Under the pieces are notes generated by a model that was given only the letters and a program-made list of their open reading frames with translations, had not been told where the DNA came from and made no database searches. Both the position numbers and the translations under genes were made by a program. 15,313 bases of DNA, from positions 1-15,313 of the forward strand of contig JAUUVJ010000033.1 of assembly GCA_030589605.1 (NCBI GenBank). Direction: 5' to 3'. Within the stretch, counting starts at the first letter, position 1. Every line of letters starts with the position of its first letter. Shown in pieces: positions 7,715-15,285 of the stretch. Source of the stretch: Candidatus Hodarchaeota archaeon. GTDB taxonomy: Archaea; Asgardarchaeota; Heimdallarchaeia; Hodarchaeales; Hodarchaeaceae.

Positions 7715-7750
7715 CAAAAATCAAACCAATAAGATAGTGTGAGGATATTA

Positions 7751-7960
7751 ATGACACCGAACCAACTTTCCAACGAAGATCGCAAATTACAACTTTCCAT
7801 CGAAGATCGCAAATTACACTTTGTTCATGAACAATTAAAATTGAACCTAGTTTTAGATGTTCTGAACTACAATGGTCCAATAACAGGCCAATTAGGCCTA
7901 GACGACGATTTACAACCTAATCAAGGTATACCTGCAGCAATTGTTTCTTCAGCTCATTAA
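7751..7960 (+). CDS. Small unknown protein with duplicated 9-residue unit
   Basis: A 69-residue protein I do not recognise. ATG 7751 is chosen over the in-frame GTG 7739 because GAGG (7741-7744) is well placed as its ribosome binding site and would lie inside the longer version. Residues 5-13 and 14-22 are a tandem copy, QLSNEDRKL then QLSIEDRKL, followed by HFVHEQLKLNLVLDVLNYN. This is a charged amphipathic N-terminal half. The C-terminal half (GQLGLDDDLQPNQGIPAAIVSSAH) is of quite different character, with no charge in the last ten residues apart from His. It has no Cys and no membrane helix. The arrangement faintly recalls leader-plus-core peptides, but there is no modifying enzyme nearby, so I give no function. 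Its own promoter-like box and the terminator after it support a real transcript. Confidence 0.5.
   Translation: MTPNQLSNEDRKLQLSIEDRKLHFVHEQLKLNLVLDVLNYNGPITGQLGLDDDLQPNQGIPAAIVSSAH
7763..7816 (+). repeat. Tandem 27-base duplication inside the small gene
   Basis: Copies 7763-7789 and 7790-7816 differ by a single base (an AAC to ATC codon change, Asn to Ile). In-frame and nearly identical at DNA level, so the duplication is recent. Confidence 0.9.
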
Positions 7961-7992
7961 TAATCAATTCTATGTCTTTCTACTGCCTTATC

Positions 7993-8049
7993 CAAAACGC
8001 TATAAGACGTTTTGATAGTGATCGGATTTCCTCACTTTTTCTTTTTTTT
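7993..8049 (+). terminator. Hairpin and T-tract after the small gene
   Basis: CAAAACG (7993-7999) and CGTTTTG (8008-8014) form a 7-base-pair stem, followed by a T-rich tract at 8035-8049. Archaeal transcripts often end at T-tracts alone. It lies between convergent genes. Confidence 0.5.
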
Positions 8050-8073
8050 ATTAAATACTGAAAGAATATTTTG

Positions 8074-9051
8074 TTACCAAGGAGGATTATAGAGGGAATA
8101 TGTTTTAGGTTGATTGTTTAAAATGTCTTCAAGTTGTTTTAAGGTATCAGTATCAAGCATGATACCTGATGCTTTGATATTTGATTCAACTTGTTCAGGT
8201 TTTGTAGCTCCAGTGATTACAGCACTGATTTCGTTTCGACGAAGAATCCATGCCAAAGCTAATTGTGAAACAGTCATACCTCTTTCTTCAGAGATCATTT
8301 GTAATTTCTTCACCTTTTCAATATTCTCTGGATTCAATTCTCTATCTAACCATTTGGATGATGCTCCACGGCTACCTTCAGGTTTTCCCTGATTATATTT
8401 TCCAGTTAATATGCCTTGTGCTAATGGAGACCAACACACGATCCCTATTCCGTTTCTTTTACACGTTTCCATTATATCTAATTCGATAAACCGATCCAAC
8501 ATATTGTAGCGTGATTGTTCAACCACAGGAGGATGACAGCCAAGTTCTTTTGCTATCCAAACAGCTCTTTCTAGTTGAACTGCGGGCCATACTGAAGTAC
8601 CCCAATAGTGAACCAATCCTTGTTCAACTAAATCAGACATAGCTTTGACTGTTTCAGTTAGAGGTGTATTTTGGTCAAACCGATGGCAGAAATAAATATC
8701 AAGATAATCTGTTCCTAATCGTTCTAGCGATTTCTCAATTGATTCAGAAATATGTTTCCGACTCAATCCTTTATCATTTATATTTTCACTCATAGGCCAA
8801 AAAACTTTACTGCTAATAACAAGGTCAGATCGTTTGTAATTTTCTTCGCTTATAATTTCGCCAATAATATTTTCAGCTTCTCCTCGAGCGTAAACATCAG
8901 CAATATCTATGAAATTTACTCCCATTTCAATAGCTTTGGTTACACATAATTGGCTTTGGCTTTTTCCTATAGCTCCTCCGTATGTTAACCACGCTCCAAG
9001 TGATATTTCACTTATTTTTAATCCAGTTCCACCCATATTTCTGTATTTCAT
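8074..9051 (-). CDS. Aldo-keto reductase, Kv-beta/YghZ type
   Basis: A 325-residue NAD(P)H-dependent oxidoreductase of the AKR6/AKR14 branch (voltage-gated K-channel beta subunit-like), which reduces aldehydes and ketones. The (beta/alpha)8 barrel is full length. The catalytic tetrad is intact: Asp49 and Tyr54 in NFIDIADVYARGEAE, Lys82 in SSKVFW, and His123 in YFCHRFD. Further family signatures are WGTSVW, NMLDR, WSPLAQGILTGKY and the cofactor-binding ITGATKPEQVESNI. The ATG at 9051 is supported by AAGGAGAT at 9060-9067. It is divergent from the Hsp90 gene, and the 324-base region between them carries a promoter for each. The physiological substrate cannot be told; detoxification of reactive carbonyls is a common role and would fit pairing with a stress chaperone, but that is inference. 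Confidence 0.94.
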   Translation of the reverse strand: MKYRNMGGTGLKISEISLGAWLTYGGAIGKSQSQLCVTKAIEMGVNFIDIADVYARGEAENIIGEIISEENYKRSDLVISSKVFWPMSENINDKGLSRKHISESIEKSLERLGTDYLDIYFCHRFDQNTPLTETVKAMSDLVEQGLVHYWGTSVWPAVQLERAVWIAKELGCHPPVVEQSRYNMLDRFIELDIMETCKRNGIGIVCWSPLAQGILTGKYNQGKPEGSRGASSKWLDRELNPENIEKVKKLQMISEERGMTVSQLALAWILRRNEISAVITGATKPEQVESNIKASGIMLDTDTLKQLEDILNNQPKTYSLYNPPW

Positions 9052-9098
9052 TGAATTTCATCTCCTTTAAGTTATTCTTTCTACACCCTACTATATTG

Positions 9099-9107
9099 TT
9101 ATATAGG
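9099..9107 (-). promoter_or_regulatory. TATA-like box before the aldo-keto reductase gene
   Basis: On the minus strand CTATATAAC lies about 48 bases before the ATG at 9051, predicting a leader of roughly 25 bases that carries the AAGGAGAT ribosome binding site. Confidence 0.45.
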
Positions 9108-9204
9108 CTGATGTACAAATTAAACAATAATAAGAATATAGTAATATCCTTTGTTTTTAAAAGAATTTCTGGAAAAACTTATTTATAAAACGATAAGAAA
9201 ATCG

Positions 9205-9245
9205 AAAAAAAAGGAAGAAGGAGGAGTTTATTTTCCTTTTCTTTT
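9205..9245. repeat. Purine/pyrimidine inverted repeat between AKR and Hsp90 genes
   Basis: AAAAGGAA (9209-9216), preceded by more A, is mirrored by TTCCTTTT (9233-9240), followed by CTTTTT, with GAAGGAGGAG on the purine side of the loop. It sits in the middle of the 324-base divergent region 9052-9375, about 135 bases before the htpG start, so it cannot end either gene. Besides this and the two TATA-like boxes I see nothing else in that region. Confidence 0.45.
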
Positions 9246-9330
9246 TAGTAATTGTTGTCTTACTAGCCATATCATTCTGTTAAAAAAAGAGAAAAAAATT
9301 AGAGATAATAGCTAAAAAATGTCTTTTGTC

Positions 9331-9336
9331 TATAAT
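9331..9336 (+). promoter_or_regulatory. TATA-like box and GGTGAT site before the Hsp90 gene
   Basis: TATAAT (9331-9336) would start transcription near 9358, just ahead of GGTGAT (9361-9366), the likely ribosome binding site for ATG 9376. Confidence 0.4.
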
Positions 9337-9375
9337 CCCAGTTTAATTTGTTTAAAATTATGGTGATATTTTATT

Positions 9376-11274
9376 ATGGATCAAGAAACCTCTAGTAGCT
9401 CTTTAAACGGTCAAGAAACATTTGAATTCCAAGCAGAAATCCAAAAATTACTTGATATACTGATAAATCGCTTATATAAAAATCGTGAAATTTTTTTACG
9501 TGAACTGATTTCTAATGCCGCTGATGCTTTACATCGTGCAAGAATCGCGCAATTAGAAAATTCAGAGGGTATTATTGAAACAGATATAGAACCAGCTATT
9601 CAAATATCCTTTGATGAAGAAGAAGGTACAATAACAGTCTCAGATAATGGATACGGAATGTCGCATGATGAAGTGATAACAAACTTAGGTACAATCGCTC
9701 AAAGTGGAACCTTGGAATTCCTGGAAAGCCTAAATAATTCATCTGAGGTTGGCAATTTAATCGGACAATTCGGTGTTGGGTTTTATAGTTCCTTTATTAT
9801 TGCGTCTGAAGTTGTAGTACGATCTAGATCATTAAAGAACGGCACTCGAGGAGTAGAATGGCGTTCTTCTGGTTCAGGCAAATTTTCAGTTTCTTACATT
9901 GAAAAAGAAAATCGTGGAACAGATATAATACTACATCTAAAAGAAGATGCAAAAGAATTCGCAAATAAGTATAAACTAGAATCAATAATTAAAAAATACA
10001 GTGATTTTGTTGGATTTCCTATTCGAATTGGTGATGAAGAAAAACCTGTCAACAGACAAACTCCAATTTGGCACCAATCTGCAGATGAAGTCACAGATGA
10101 GGAATACAATGAATATTACCGTCAGGTAAGTATGGATTTCACTGAACCTTTTCATCGCATCCCTCTCAATGTTGACGCTCCTATTCAATTTCGAGCATTA
10201 CTGTTTCTCCCGAATCAGCGTAATCGAATGATGGGCACATCTATGTCCCAAGATTATGGTTTACGGCTTTATAGTAAAAAGATTTTAGTCCAAGAAAAAG
10301 CTAAGGATCTATTACCAGAATATTTACGATTTGTTTTTGGGGTGGTAGATAGTGAGGATTTACCCCTTAACATCTCTCGTGAAGTAATTCAAGTCGATCG
10401 TTCAATTAGACGAATTTCTAAAGTTATTACAGGAAAAATTCTTGATGAACTAAACAAATTGATCGAAGAAGAGAAAGAGGATGAAATTAAATACTTAGAA
10501 TGGTGGAATCATTTTGGGAGTTTTATTAAGGAAGGCATTACTCAAGATGAAAAACGTAGAAAGAAATTGCTCAAACTTTTACGATTTCCAACATCAAAAT
10601 CGGAAGACAAGTTTATTTCTTTAGAAAAATACATTGAACAGATGCCAGAAGATCAAGAGGAGATCTATTATCTGTTAGGTGAAAATTTACAGGCTCTCAA
10701 ACGTAGTCCGCACTTGGAATATTATGAAAAATTAAATCAGGAAGTTATCTTGTTCGCTGAACCTATTGATTCTTTTGTTATGATGCATGTTTCTGATTAT
10801 AAAGATAAACATTTCAAGCCTATTGATCAAGCTGAAGATGATGCTGTTCCTCCATCAGACAAAGAAGAAGGAAAAGATGAAAAGGAAGACAAAGAAGATA
10901 AAGAAAAAGATGCTCTTTTAACAAAAATGTCTGAAATTCTTGGTGACAAGATTGTTGACGTTAGATATACCGAGCTCCTAACGGATAGTCCATGTCGTTT
11001 GATAAATCCTGCAGGCATGGGAGCTTTTTCTCGAGTTCTAAAATACATGGATGAAGACCATCTTCCCCAGAAAAAAATCTTAGAGGTTAATAAAGAACAT
11101 CCACTTATTATACAACTCAACAAAATATTAGAAAAAGAGCCTAACTCTCCTCTTTTCAATTTAAGTATTGTACAATTGTTTGAAAGCCAACAATTAGCAG
11201 AAGGTATTTTACAAAACCCAACTGATATGATTCAACGCATAAATACCTTCATGAAGGAAGCTTTGAAAAAATAG
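9376..11274 (+). CDS. htpG: Hsp90 family molecular chaperone HtpG
   Basis: A 632-residue ATP-dependent chaperone of bacterial HtpG size that acts as a dimer on late folding intermediates. The N-terminal GHKL ATPase is complete: EIFLRELISNAADAL (38-52) with the catalytic Glu43 and Asn47, VSDNGYGM (88-95), the lid glycine motif IGQFGVGFYSSF (129-140), and RGTDIILHLKED. The middle domain includes LPLNISREVIQVD and the C-terminal dimerisation domain includes VRYTELLTDSPCRLI. There is no C-terminal MEEVD and no long linker after the N-domain, so it is not the eukaryotic cytosolic type. An unusual acidic/basic stretch (about 486-512, DKEEGKDEKEDKEDKEKD) lies between the middle and C-terminal domains. 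HtpG is uncommon in archaea, so transfer from bacteria is likely if the host is archaeal. Stop is TAG, followed by a T-run. Confidence 0.97.
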   Translation: MDQETSSSSLNGQETFEFQAEIQKLLDILINRLYKNREIFLRELISNAADALHRARIAQLENSEGIIETDIEPAIQISFDEEEGTITVSDNGYGMSHDEVITNLGTIAQSGTLEFLESLNNSSEVGNLIGQFGVGFYSSFIIASEVVVRSRSLKNGTRGVEWRSSGSGKFSVSYIEKENRGTDIILHLKEDAKEFANKYKLESIIKKYSDFVGFPIRIGDEEKPVNRQTPIWHQSADEVTDEEYNEYYRQVSMDFTEPFHRIPLNVDAPIQFRALLFLPNQRNRMMGTSMSQDYGLRLYSKKILVQEKAKDLLPEYLRFVFGVVDSEDLPLNISREVIQVDRSIRRISKVITGKILDELNKLIEEEKEDEIKYLEWWNHFGSFIKEGITQDEKRRKKLLKLLRFPTSKSEDKFISLEKYIEQMPEDQEEIYYLLGENLQALKRSPHLEYYEKLNQEVILFAEPIDSFVMMHVSDYKDKHFKPIDQAEDDAVPPSDKEEGKDEKEDKEDKEKDALLTKMSEILGDKIVDVRYTELLTDSPCRLINPAGMGAFSRVLKYMDEDHLPQKKILEVNKEHPLIIQLNKILEKEPNSPLFNLSIVQLFESQQLAEGILQNPTDMIQRINTFMKEALKK

Positions 11275-11299
11275 TTTATTCATTTAAGCAGAGGGAGGA

Positions 11300-11310
11300 T
11301 TTTTTTTCTT
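11300..11310 (+). terminator. T-run after the Hsp90 gene
   Basis: Eight consecutive T (11300-11307) lie 26 bases past the htpG stop, between convergent genes. The rest of the 263-base gap 11275-11537 holds no supported gene. Confidence 0.4.
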
Positions 11311-11537
11311 CATATATGTTTTCATTTTTATATGAGATTCCTAAGTTAAATTTAGTATTACTTATCCTTTCATCTGATTTATTCAGGCTTACTCTGAAAC
11401 TTGTATTATCTTGAATTATCTCCTTATAAAAACATAATGTCGTGCGCATTAAATCTCCTCTTCCTCTTTAAGGAGCGAAAGCCATTAAGACTAAAACGAG
11501 TGGAGTGCCTAGAGAATGAGGTAGAATACTTGTGTTT

Positions 11538-12308
11538 CTATTTTAGTTTTCTTTCACTTTTTCCTGAATATACAGAATCTTCAGGGACAATTGTTCGCAT
11601 TGGGCGTTGAGTTGAAATTTCTTCTAAGATATGAGCAGTGAGTCCTGTTATACGAGATATAGCAAAAAAAGCTTTCCCTAACTCTGGAGCAAACCCCATA
11701 TCAGCTAATAATGCTCCAATGGCACCATCAACGTTTAAAGGTAAAGATCTACCAGATTGATTAGATAACTCTTTTGCTATAAGTTGTGCAAATTCTACAT
11801 ATATTCCACCTATTTTTGTCTCATTAGCTATTTGAAGAAGCTTCGTTGTTCTAGGATCATTTGTGTGAAAACGATGCCCGAATCCAGGGATTCTAATTTT
11901 ATCTTTTCGTGTTTTTTCTACAACATTTTTAGCGAGCGTGGCTAAGTTAACTTCGCTTCCCACGTTCAGTTCTTTCTGGAGAAATCTCATACATCTTTCA
12001 CCAGCTCCTCCATGATGATCCCCTACAGCTAATATCCCTGATGCCATTGCAGTAGTAATCGGGACTACAGATGAAGCAACGGTTCTAGCTGTTACAGCAC
12101 TAGGTGCAGTCACTCCATGATCCATTGAAGCAACAAGACTAGCGTTTATAACTCGCTCTTCAGATAAACTAGGCAATTCGCCTCGTAGTATCAAATAAAT
12201 ACCAGATGCATAGCTTATGTCGCCAATAAGTTCATCCAAACGGTATCCTCGTATTAATAATTCATTAGACTTGACTCTAGTAATCTTGGTTTCCCATTCT
12301 TTTCCCAT
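11538..12308 (-). CDS. Citryl-CoA lyase-like protein, short citrate synthase-fold form
   Basis: A 256-residue protein of the citryl-CoA lyase/ATP-citrate lyase C-terminal group of the citrate synthase superfamily. It is about 120 residues shorter than true citrate synthases, as usual for this group. The expected reaction is citryl-CoA to acetyl-CoA plus oxaloacetate. Active-site equivalents are intact: SMDHGVTAPSA with His64, GDHHGGAGE with His99, PGFGHRFH with His145, and NVDGAIG with Asp194. The NVDGxIG form rather than the NvdfYS of citrate synthase points to the lyase group. The start ATG 12308 has GAGGAAA (12314-12320) before it and a TATA-like box further up. It is divergent from citF, 167 bases away. 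The stop TAG at 11538-11540 is genuine, since the paralogue at 14143 also ends a few residues after the VYxGK motif. A citrate synthase role cannot be excluded. Confidence 0.88.
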   Translation of the reverse strand: MGKEWETKITRVKSNELLIRGYRLDELIGDISYASGIYLILRGELPSLSEERVINASLVASMDHGVTAPSAVTARTVASSVVPITTAMASGILAVGDHHGGAGERCMRFLQKELNVGSEVNLATLAKNVVEKTRKDKIRIPGFGHRFHTNDPRTTKLLQIANETKIGGIYVEFAQLIAKELSNQSGRSLPLNVDGAIGALLADMGFAPELGKAFFAISRITGLTAHILEEISTQRPMRTIVPEDSVYSGKSERKLK

Positions 12309-12364
12309 TGAAGTTTCCTCAGCATTTCTTGTCTAAATTTCTTAATTAATTCATTAGGTACTCC

Positions 12365-12375
12365 TCTATAAAAAT
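12365..12375 (-). promoter_or_regulatory. TATA-like box before the short citryl-CoA lyase gene
   Basis: On the minus strand AATTTTTATAG lies about 57 bases before ATG 12308, which predicts a leader of about 30 bases with GAGGAAA near its end. The opposite side of this 167-base region should carry the citF promoter, but I see no clear TATA there. Confidence 0.4.
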
Positions 12376-12475
12376 TTGATTGCTTTACTTAAAAAAAGGA
12401 AGAAAAGCAAACAGTTTTACAGGTAGTAGTTCAAACGCACGAATGTCAAGTAAATGCATTTAATAGGATGGATAT

Positions 12476-14014
12476 ATGCTGACACGAAACATACTAGGAC
12501 GAGATCTTCCTGAAGAATTGTTCGGAATAAAAATAAAACCTTATCAAGGAATTTACAAAAGTAAAACCTCTGGTAAGAGAATTGGCCCTGCTTATCAACC
12601 TCATTATGTCACAAGAGAGACAACACGATTCTACGATTCATTAGATTTACTTTTAGAACGACTCCATTTAAATCATGGGATATCGGTCTCTTTCCATCAT
12701 CCTCTTCGGGATGGAGATAATGTAATCAATCCTATTATGCATACTCTCGCATCTCAGGGAATTAAAGATATAACTATAGCACCAACAGCATTATTCCCAG
12801 TTCACGTTCCTCTTTTGGAACATATTGAATCAGGAGTTATAGGACGCATTGAAGGGAGTATGAATGGCCCGATTGGTAAGGCGGTTTCTACTGGTGAAGT
12901 ATCTCTTCCTACTATCCTAAGATCTCATGGAGGACGCGCAAGAGCGGTTCAAGAAGGGAGCTTAAGAATAAATATCGCATTTGTTGTAGCATCAGCCTCA
13001 GATTTCCTTGGAAACTTAACAGGAATCGAAGGAAAAAATCCGTTTGGTAGCTTAGGTTATCCATTAGAAACAGATTCACTTTACGCTGATATAGTCATCG
13101 GCGTAACAGACACTGTACTTGAAGATCCTCTAACTCATATCAGTATTCCATCTAGCCGTGTTGACGCTATATTAGAAGTAGATTCAATTGGTAATCCTGC
13201 TAAAATAGCTTCTGGAAGTTTAGGTAGAAAAATAGCAGCTGAACGTATCGCTATTTGTGAAACTGCAGCTCAAGTGATGGAAAATTCAGGTTATCTCAAT
13301 CAAGGACTCAATTATCAGGCTGGAGCAGGAGGAATGTCTTTAGAAACTACTAGATGCTTGAAAGATTTAATGACTGATAAGAATTTAAAAGGAAGTTATA
13401 TTTTTGGAGGAATTGCTTCTCAGGCTGTTGAATTATTAGAAGCAGACTTATTTGACACAATATACGATGCTCAATCATTCGATATCAGAGCAATAAATTC
13501 GTTAAAAAACAACCCAAATCATGCGGAAGTATCAATAGATCATGCATATAATCCTTTTAATAAAGGCTGTATAGCAAATTACACTGATTTTTCAGCTTTA
13601 GGAGCAACGGAAGTTGATGTTAACTTCAATGTCAATGTAAATACATTTAGTAATGGAATCATTAATTCTGGTATAGGTGGGCATCAAGATGCCGCTAGAG
13701 CTAAAATCAGTATGATTTTATTGCCATTAGCACGAAAGGTACCATCAATTATTGATCGTGTGACAACAGCTTCAAGCCCTGGAGATTGTATTGATGTTAT
13801 CGTAACAGATGATGGTATTGCAGTACGTCCCAAACGAGTAAAATTGAAAAAACGATTGGAAAGTGCTGGATTAAATGTTCGATCAATTGAAGATTTAAAA
13901 GATGAAGCAATGAGTTTGGCACAACCAATGGATCTAAATTTGACTGATAAAATTACTACACTAGTTGAATATCGTGATGGCACTCATTTGGATGTTATTT
14001 ATCAGACAGAGTAA
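12476..14014 (+). CDS. citF: Citrate lyase alpha subunit (citrate CoA-transferase)
   Basis: A 512-residue, full-length CitF, the size of the E. coli protein. In citrate lyase, CitF swaps the acetyl group on the acyl carrier for citrate, giving a citryl thioester and acetate; isolated CitF is known to accept acetyl-CoA. Landmarks: FHHPLRDGD (73-81), SMNGPIGKAVS (128-138), RSHGGRARAVQEG (149-161), DFLGNLTGIEGKNPFGSLGY (176-195), the second CoA-transferase half with EVDSIGNPAKIASGS (234-248), QAGAGGMSLETT, FGGIASQAVELLEADLFD, and the closing VTDDGIAVRP and VEYRDGTHLDVIYQ. No CitD, CitE, CitC, CitX or CitG lies in the window, although canonical citF stands in a citCDEFXG-type operon. Instead it is bracketed by two citrate-synthase-fold genes on the other strand. 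A weak AGGATG precedes the ATG. A T-run follows the stop. Confidence 0.95.
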   Translation: MLTRNILGRDLPEELFGIKIKPYQGIYKSKTSGKRIGPAYQPHYVTRETTRFYDSLDLLLERLHLNHGISVSFHHPLRDGDNVINPIMHTLASQGIKDITIAPTALFPVHVPLLEHIESGVIGRIEGSMNGPIGKAVSTGEVSLPTILRSHGGRARAVQEGSLRINIAFVVASASDFLGNLTGIEGKNPFGSLGYPLETDSLYADIVIGVTDTVLEDPLTHISIPSSRVDAILEVDSIGNPAKIASGSLGRKIAAERIAICETAAQVMENSGYLNQGLNYQAGAGGMSLETTRCLKDLMTDKNLKGSYIFGGIASQAVELLEADLFDTIYDAQSFDIRAINSLKNNPNHAEVSIDHAYNPFNKGCIANYTDFSALGATEVDVNFNVNVNTFSNGIINSGIGGHQDAARAKISMILLPLARKVPSIIDRVTTASSPGDCIDVIVTDDGIAVRPKRVKLKKRLESAGLNVRSIEDLKDEAMSLAQPMDLNLTDKITTLVEYRDGTHLDVIYQTE

Positions 14015-14021
14015 TTTTTTT
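14015..14021 (+). terminator. T-run directly after citF
   Basis: Seven T follow the TAA stop immediately, in a 128-base gap between convergent genes. This is typical of archaeal factor-independent ends but weak on its own. Confidence 0.3.
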
Positions 14022-14142
14022 GAAATGAGACACAAATCTTGAGTTAATGTTTTTACTAAAACGTTCCTATATCTAAGAAGATTATCCGCATTATTCCTTA
14101 GATCACACCTCATCCGAGCCTTATAATGCACATTAGCCATAG

Positions 14143-15285
14143 CTACGGGGTCAGTTGAGCGTCCTGAGCACTAGGGAGTTTTCTAACCTTTTTCCCTCTA
14201 TAAACTGCTTCGGAAAAGTTTATTCTACGCATCTGCGGTTGTGACGCGATTTCCTCGAAATAATGAGCTGATAATCCTGCGATTCTACCATATATGAAAA
14301 CCGCTTTTGCAATTTTTGAATTCAATCCCAAATCAGCAACTATCGAGCCAATTACACCATCAACATTTATGGGGAGATTGATACCTCGTACTCTTCTAAA
14401 AATATTTGATACAATTTTGGAAATCTGAATGCATTCTCCAGCTATTCCTGCTTCCTCAGCTTTAGTCCATAAAGCATCACGTCTTGGATCTTTAGTATGA
14501 AATCGATGGCCCAGACCTTGAATTCTTTTACCTTCTTTCATATAGGCAGTAACCATCTCTTGGACAGCAGCAGAGAGTTCTATTTCTTTTTCTTTCATCA
14601 ACTTAGCACATTTCTTGAAAAATATTGCTGCTTTTGCCCCGGCACCTCCATGAACATCTGTGATTGCACTAACCCCCTGAGCAATAGCTACTTCATAAGG
14701 TGCTCTTACTGTTGCTGCAATAATCGTTGCTTGAGCTGAAGGAGGTGTTACTCCATGATCAACGCTTGCTACTATCATTGCTTCAAGAATATTTACTAGT
14801 TTTTCATCTATTACAGTGTTCCCTGTTAAGATTTGATATAACATGTGTGAAAATGGTTTTTCAGTATCAATATCATCTAAAACATCTTCATTGCCTAGTA
14901 TTGAAGCTAAGTATCTTGCTACGCGGCCCAAACAGAACATAAGTTGGTTCGGATGGTTATTATTACCACCTAGCGAATATTTGGCTAGTTGATCATCTAG
15001 TAGTAGAAATTTTGAAATTGTTTTTGAGATATCTTCATTCTTTAATGCTTTAACTTTCGGAATGGGTAGTGTTATTGCTTCTAGAGCTTTTTGTTCCAGA
15101 TCGTAGATTTGTTCTTTTTCCGGAAATTCTCCTTCTACTAGTAAATATGCTGTTTCTGTTAGTGTTTTTTGTAAAATAATCTCTTTAAGAGGGTAACCTG
15201 CTATTACTAAATTATTTGGTTGCACTCTAGTAATGAGTGTAATCCACTCAAATTTTTTAGGTGGTTCCTCCCATGTGGTAGTCAT
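14143..15285 (-). CDS. Long citryl-CoA lyase/citrate synthase paralogue
   Basis: A 380-residue citrate-synthase-superfamily protein, paralogous to the 256-residue one at 11538-12308. Both begin with a W-x-T-x-ITRV-type stretch, share AxxLL-x-GExP, the ASxDHGVTxPSA block, HGGAG, GxGHRFHTxDPR, LPxNVDGxIG and end with VYxGKxxRKL. Catalytic equivalents are present: His177 (DHGV), His212 (VHGGAG), His260 (GLGHRFH), Asp309 (NVDG). It differs by about 110 extra residues (about 55-165) in the place where true citrate synthases have the rest of the large domain, so its length resembles citrate synthase while its motifs resemble citryl-CoA lyase. It could be the cell's citrate synthase or a second lyase. 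Start ATG 15285 follows AGGGAAAAA. It is convergent with citF. The stop is TAG. Confidence 0.85.
   Translation of the reverse strand: MTTTWEEPPKKFEWITLITRVQPNNLVIAGYPLKEIILQKTLTETAYLLVEGEFPEKEQIYDLEQKALEAITLPIPKVKALKNEDISKTISKFLLLDDQLAKYSLGGNNNHPNQLMFCLGRVARYLASILGNEDVLDDIDTEKPFSHMLYQILTGNTVIDEKLVNILEAMIVASVDHGVTPPSAQATIIAATVRAPYEVAIAQGVSAITDVHGGAGAKAAIFFKKCAKLMKEKEIELSAAVQEMVTAYMKEGKRIQGLGHRFHTKDPRRDALWTKAEEAGIAGECIQISKIVSNIFRRVRGINLPINVDGVIGSIVADLGLNSKIAKAVFIYGRIAGLSAHYFEEIASQPQMRRINFSEAVYRGKKVRKLPSAQDAQLTP

Noticed and set aside
11401..11610. Plus-strand open frame between htpG and the short citryl-CoA lyase gene
   Set aside because: Its 3' part is antisense to the lyase C-terminus, it has no family signature, and its start is not an ATG.
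496..14014. Genome-wide reassignment of TAG to an amino acid, to explain tmk
   Set aside because: Four clear genes end at TAG exactly where their families end, so TAG works as a stop here.
14080..14142. Possible tRNA-like or structured RNA between the citF and long lyase genes
   Set aside because: No T-loop or paired acceptor arms could be found; the composition change is slight.
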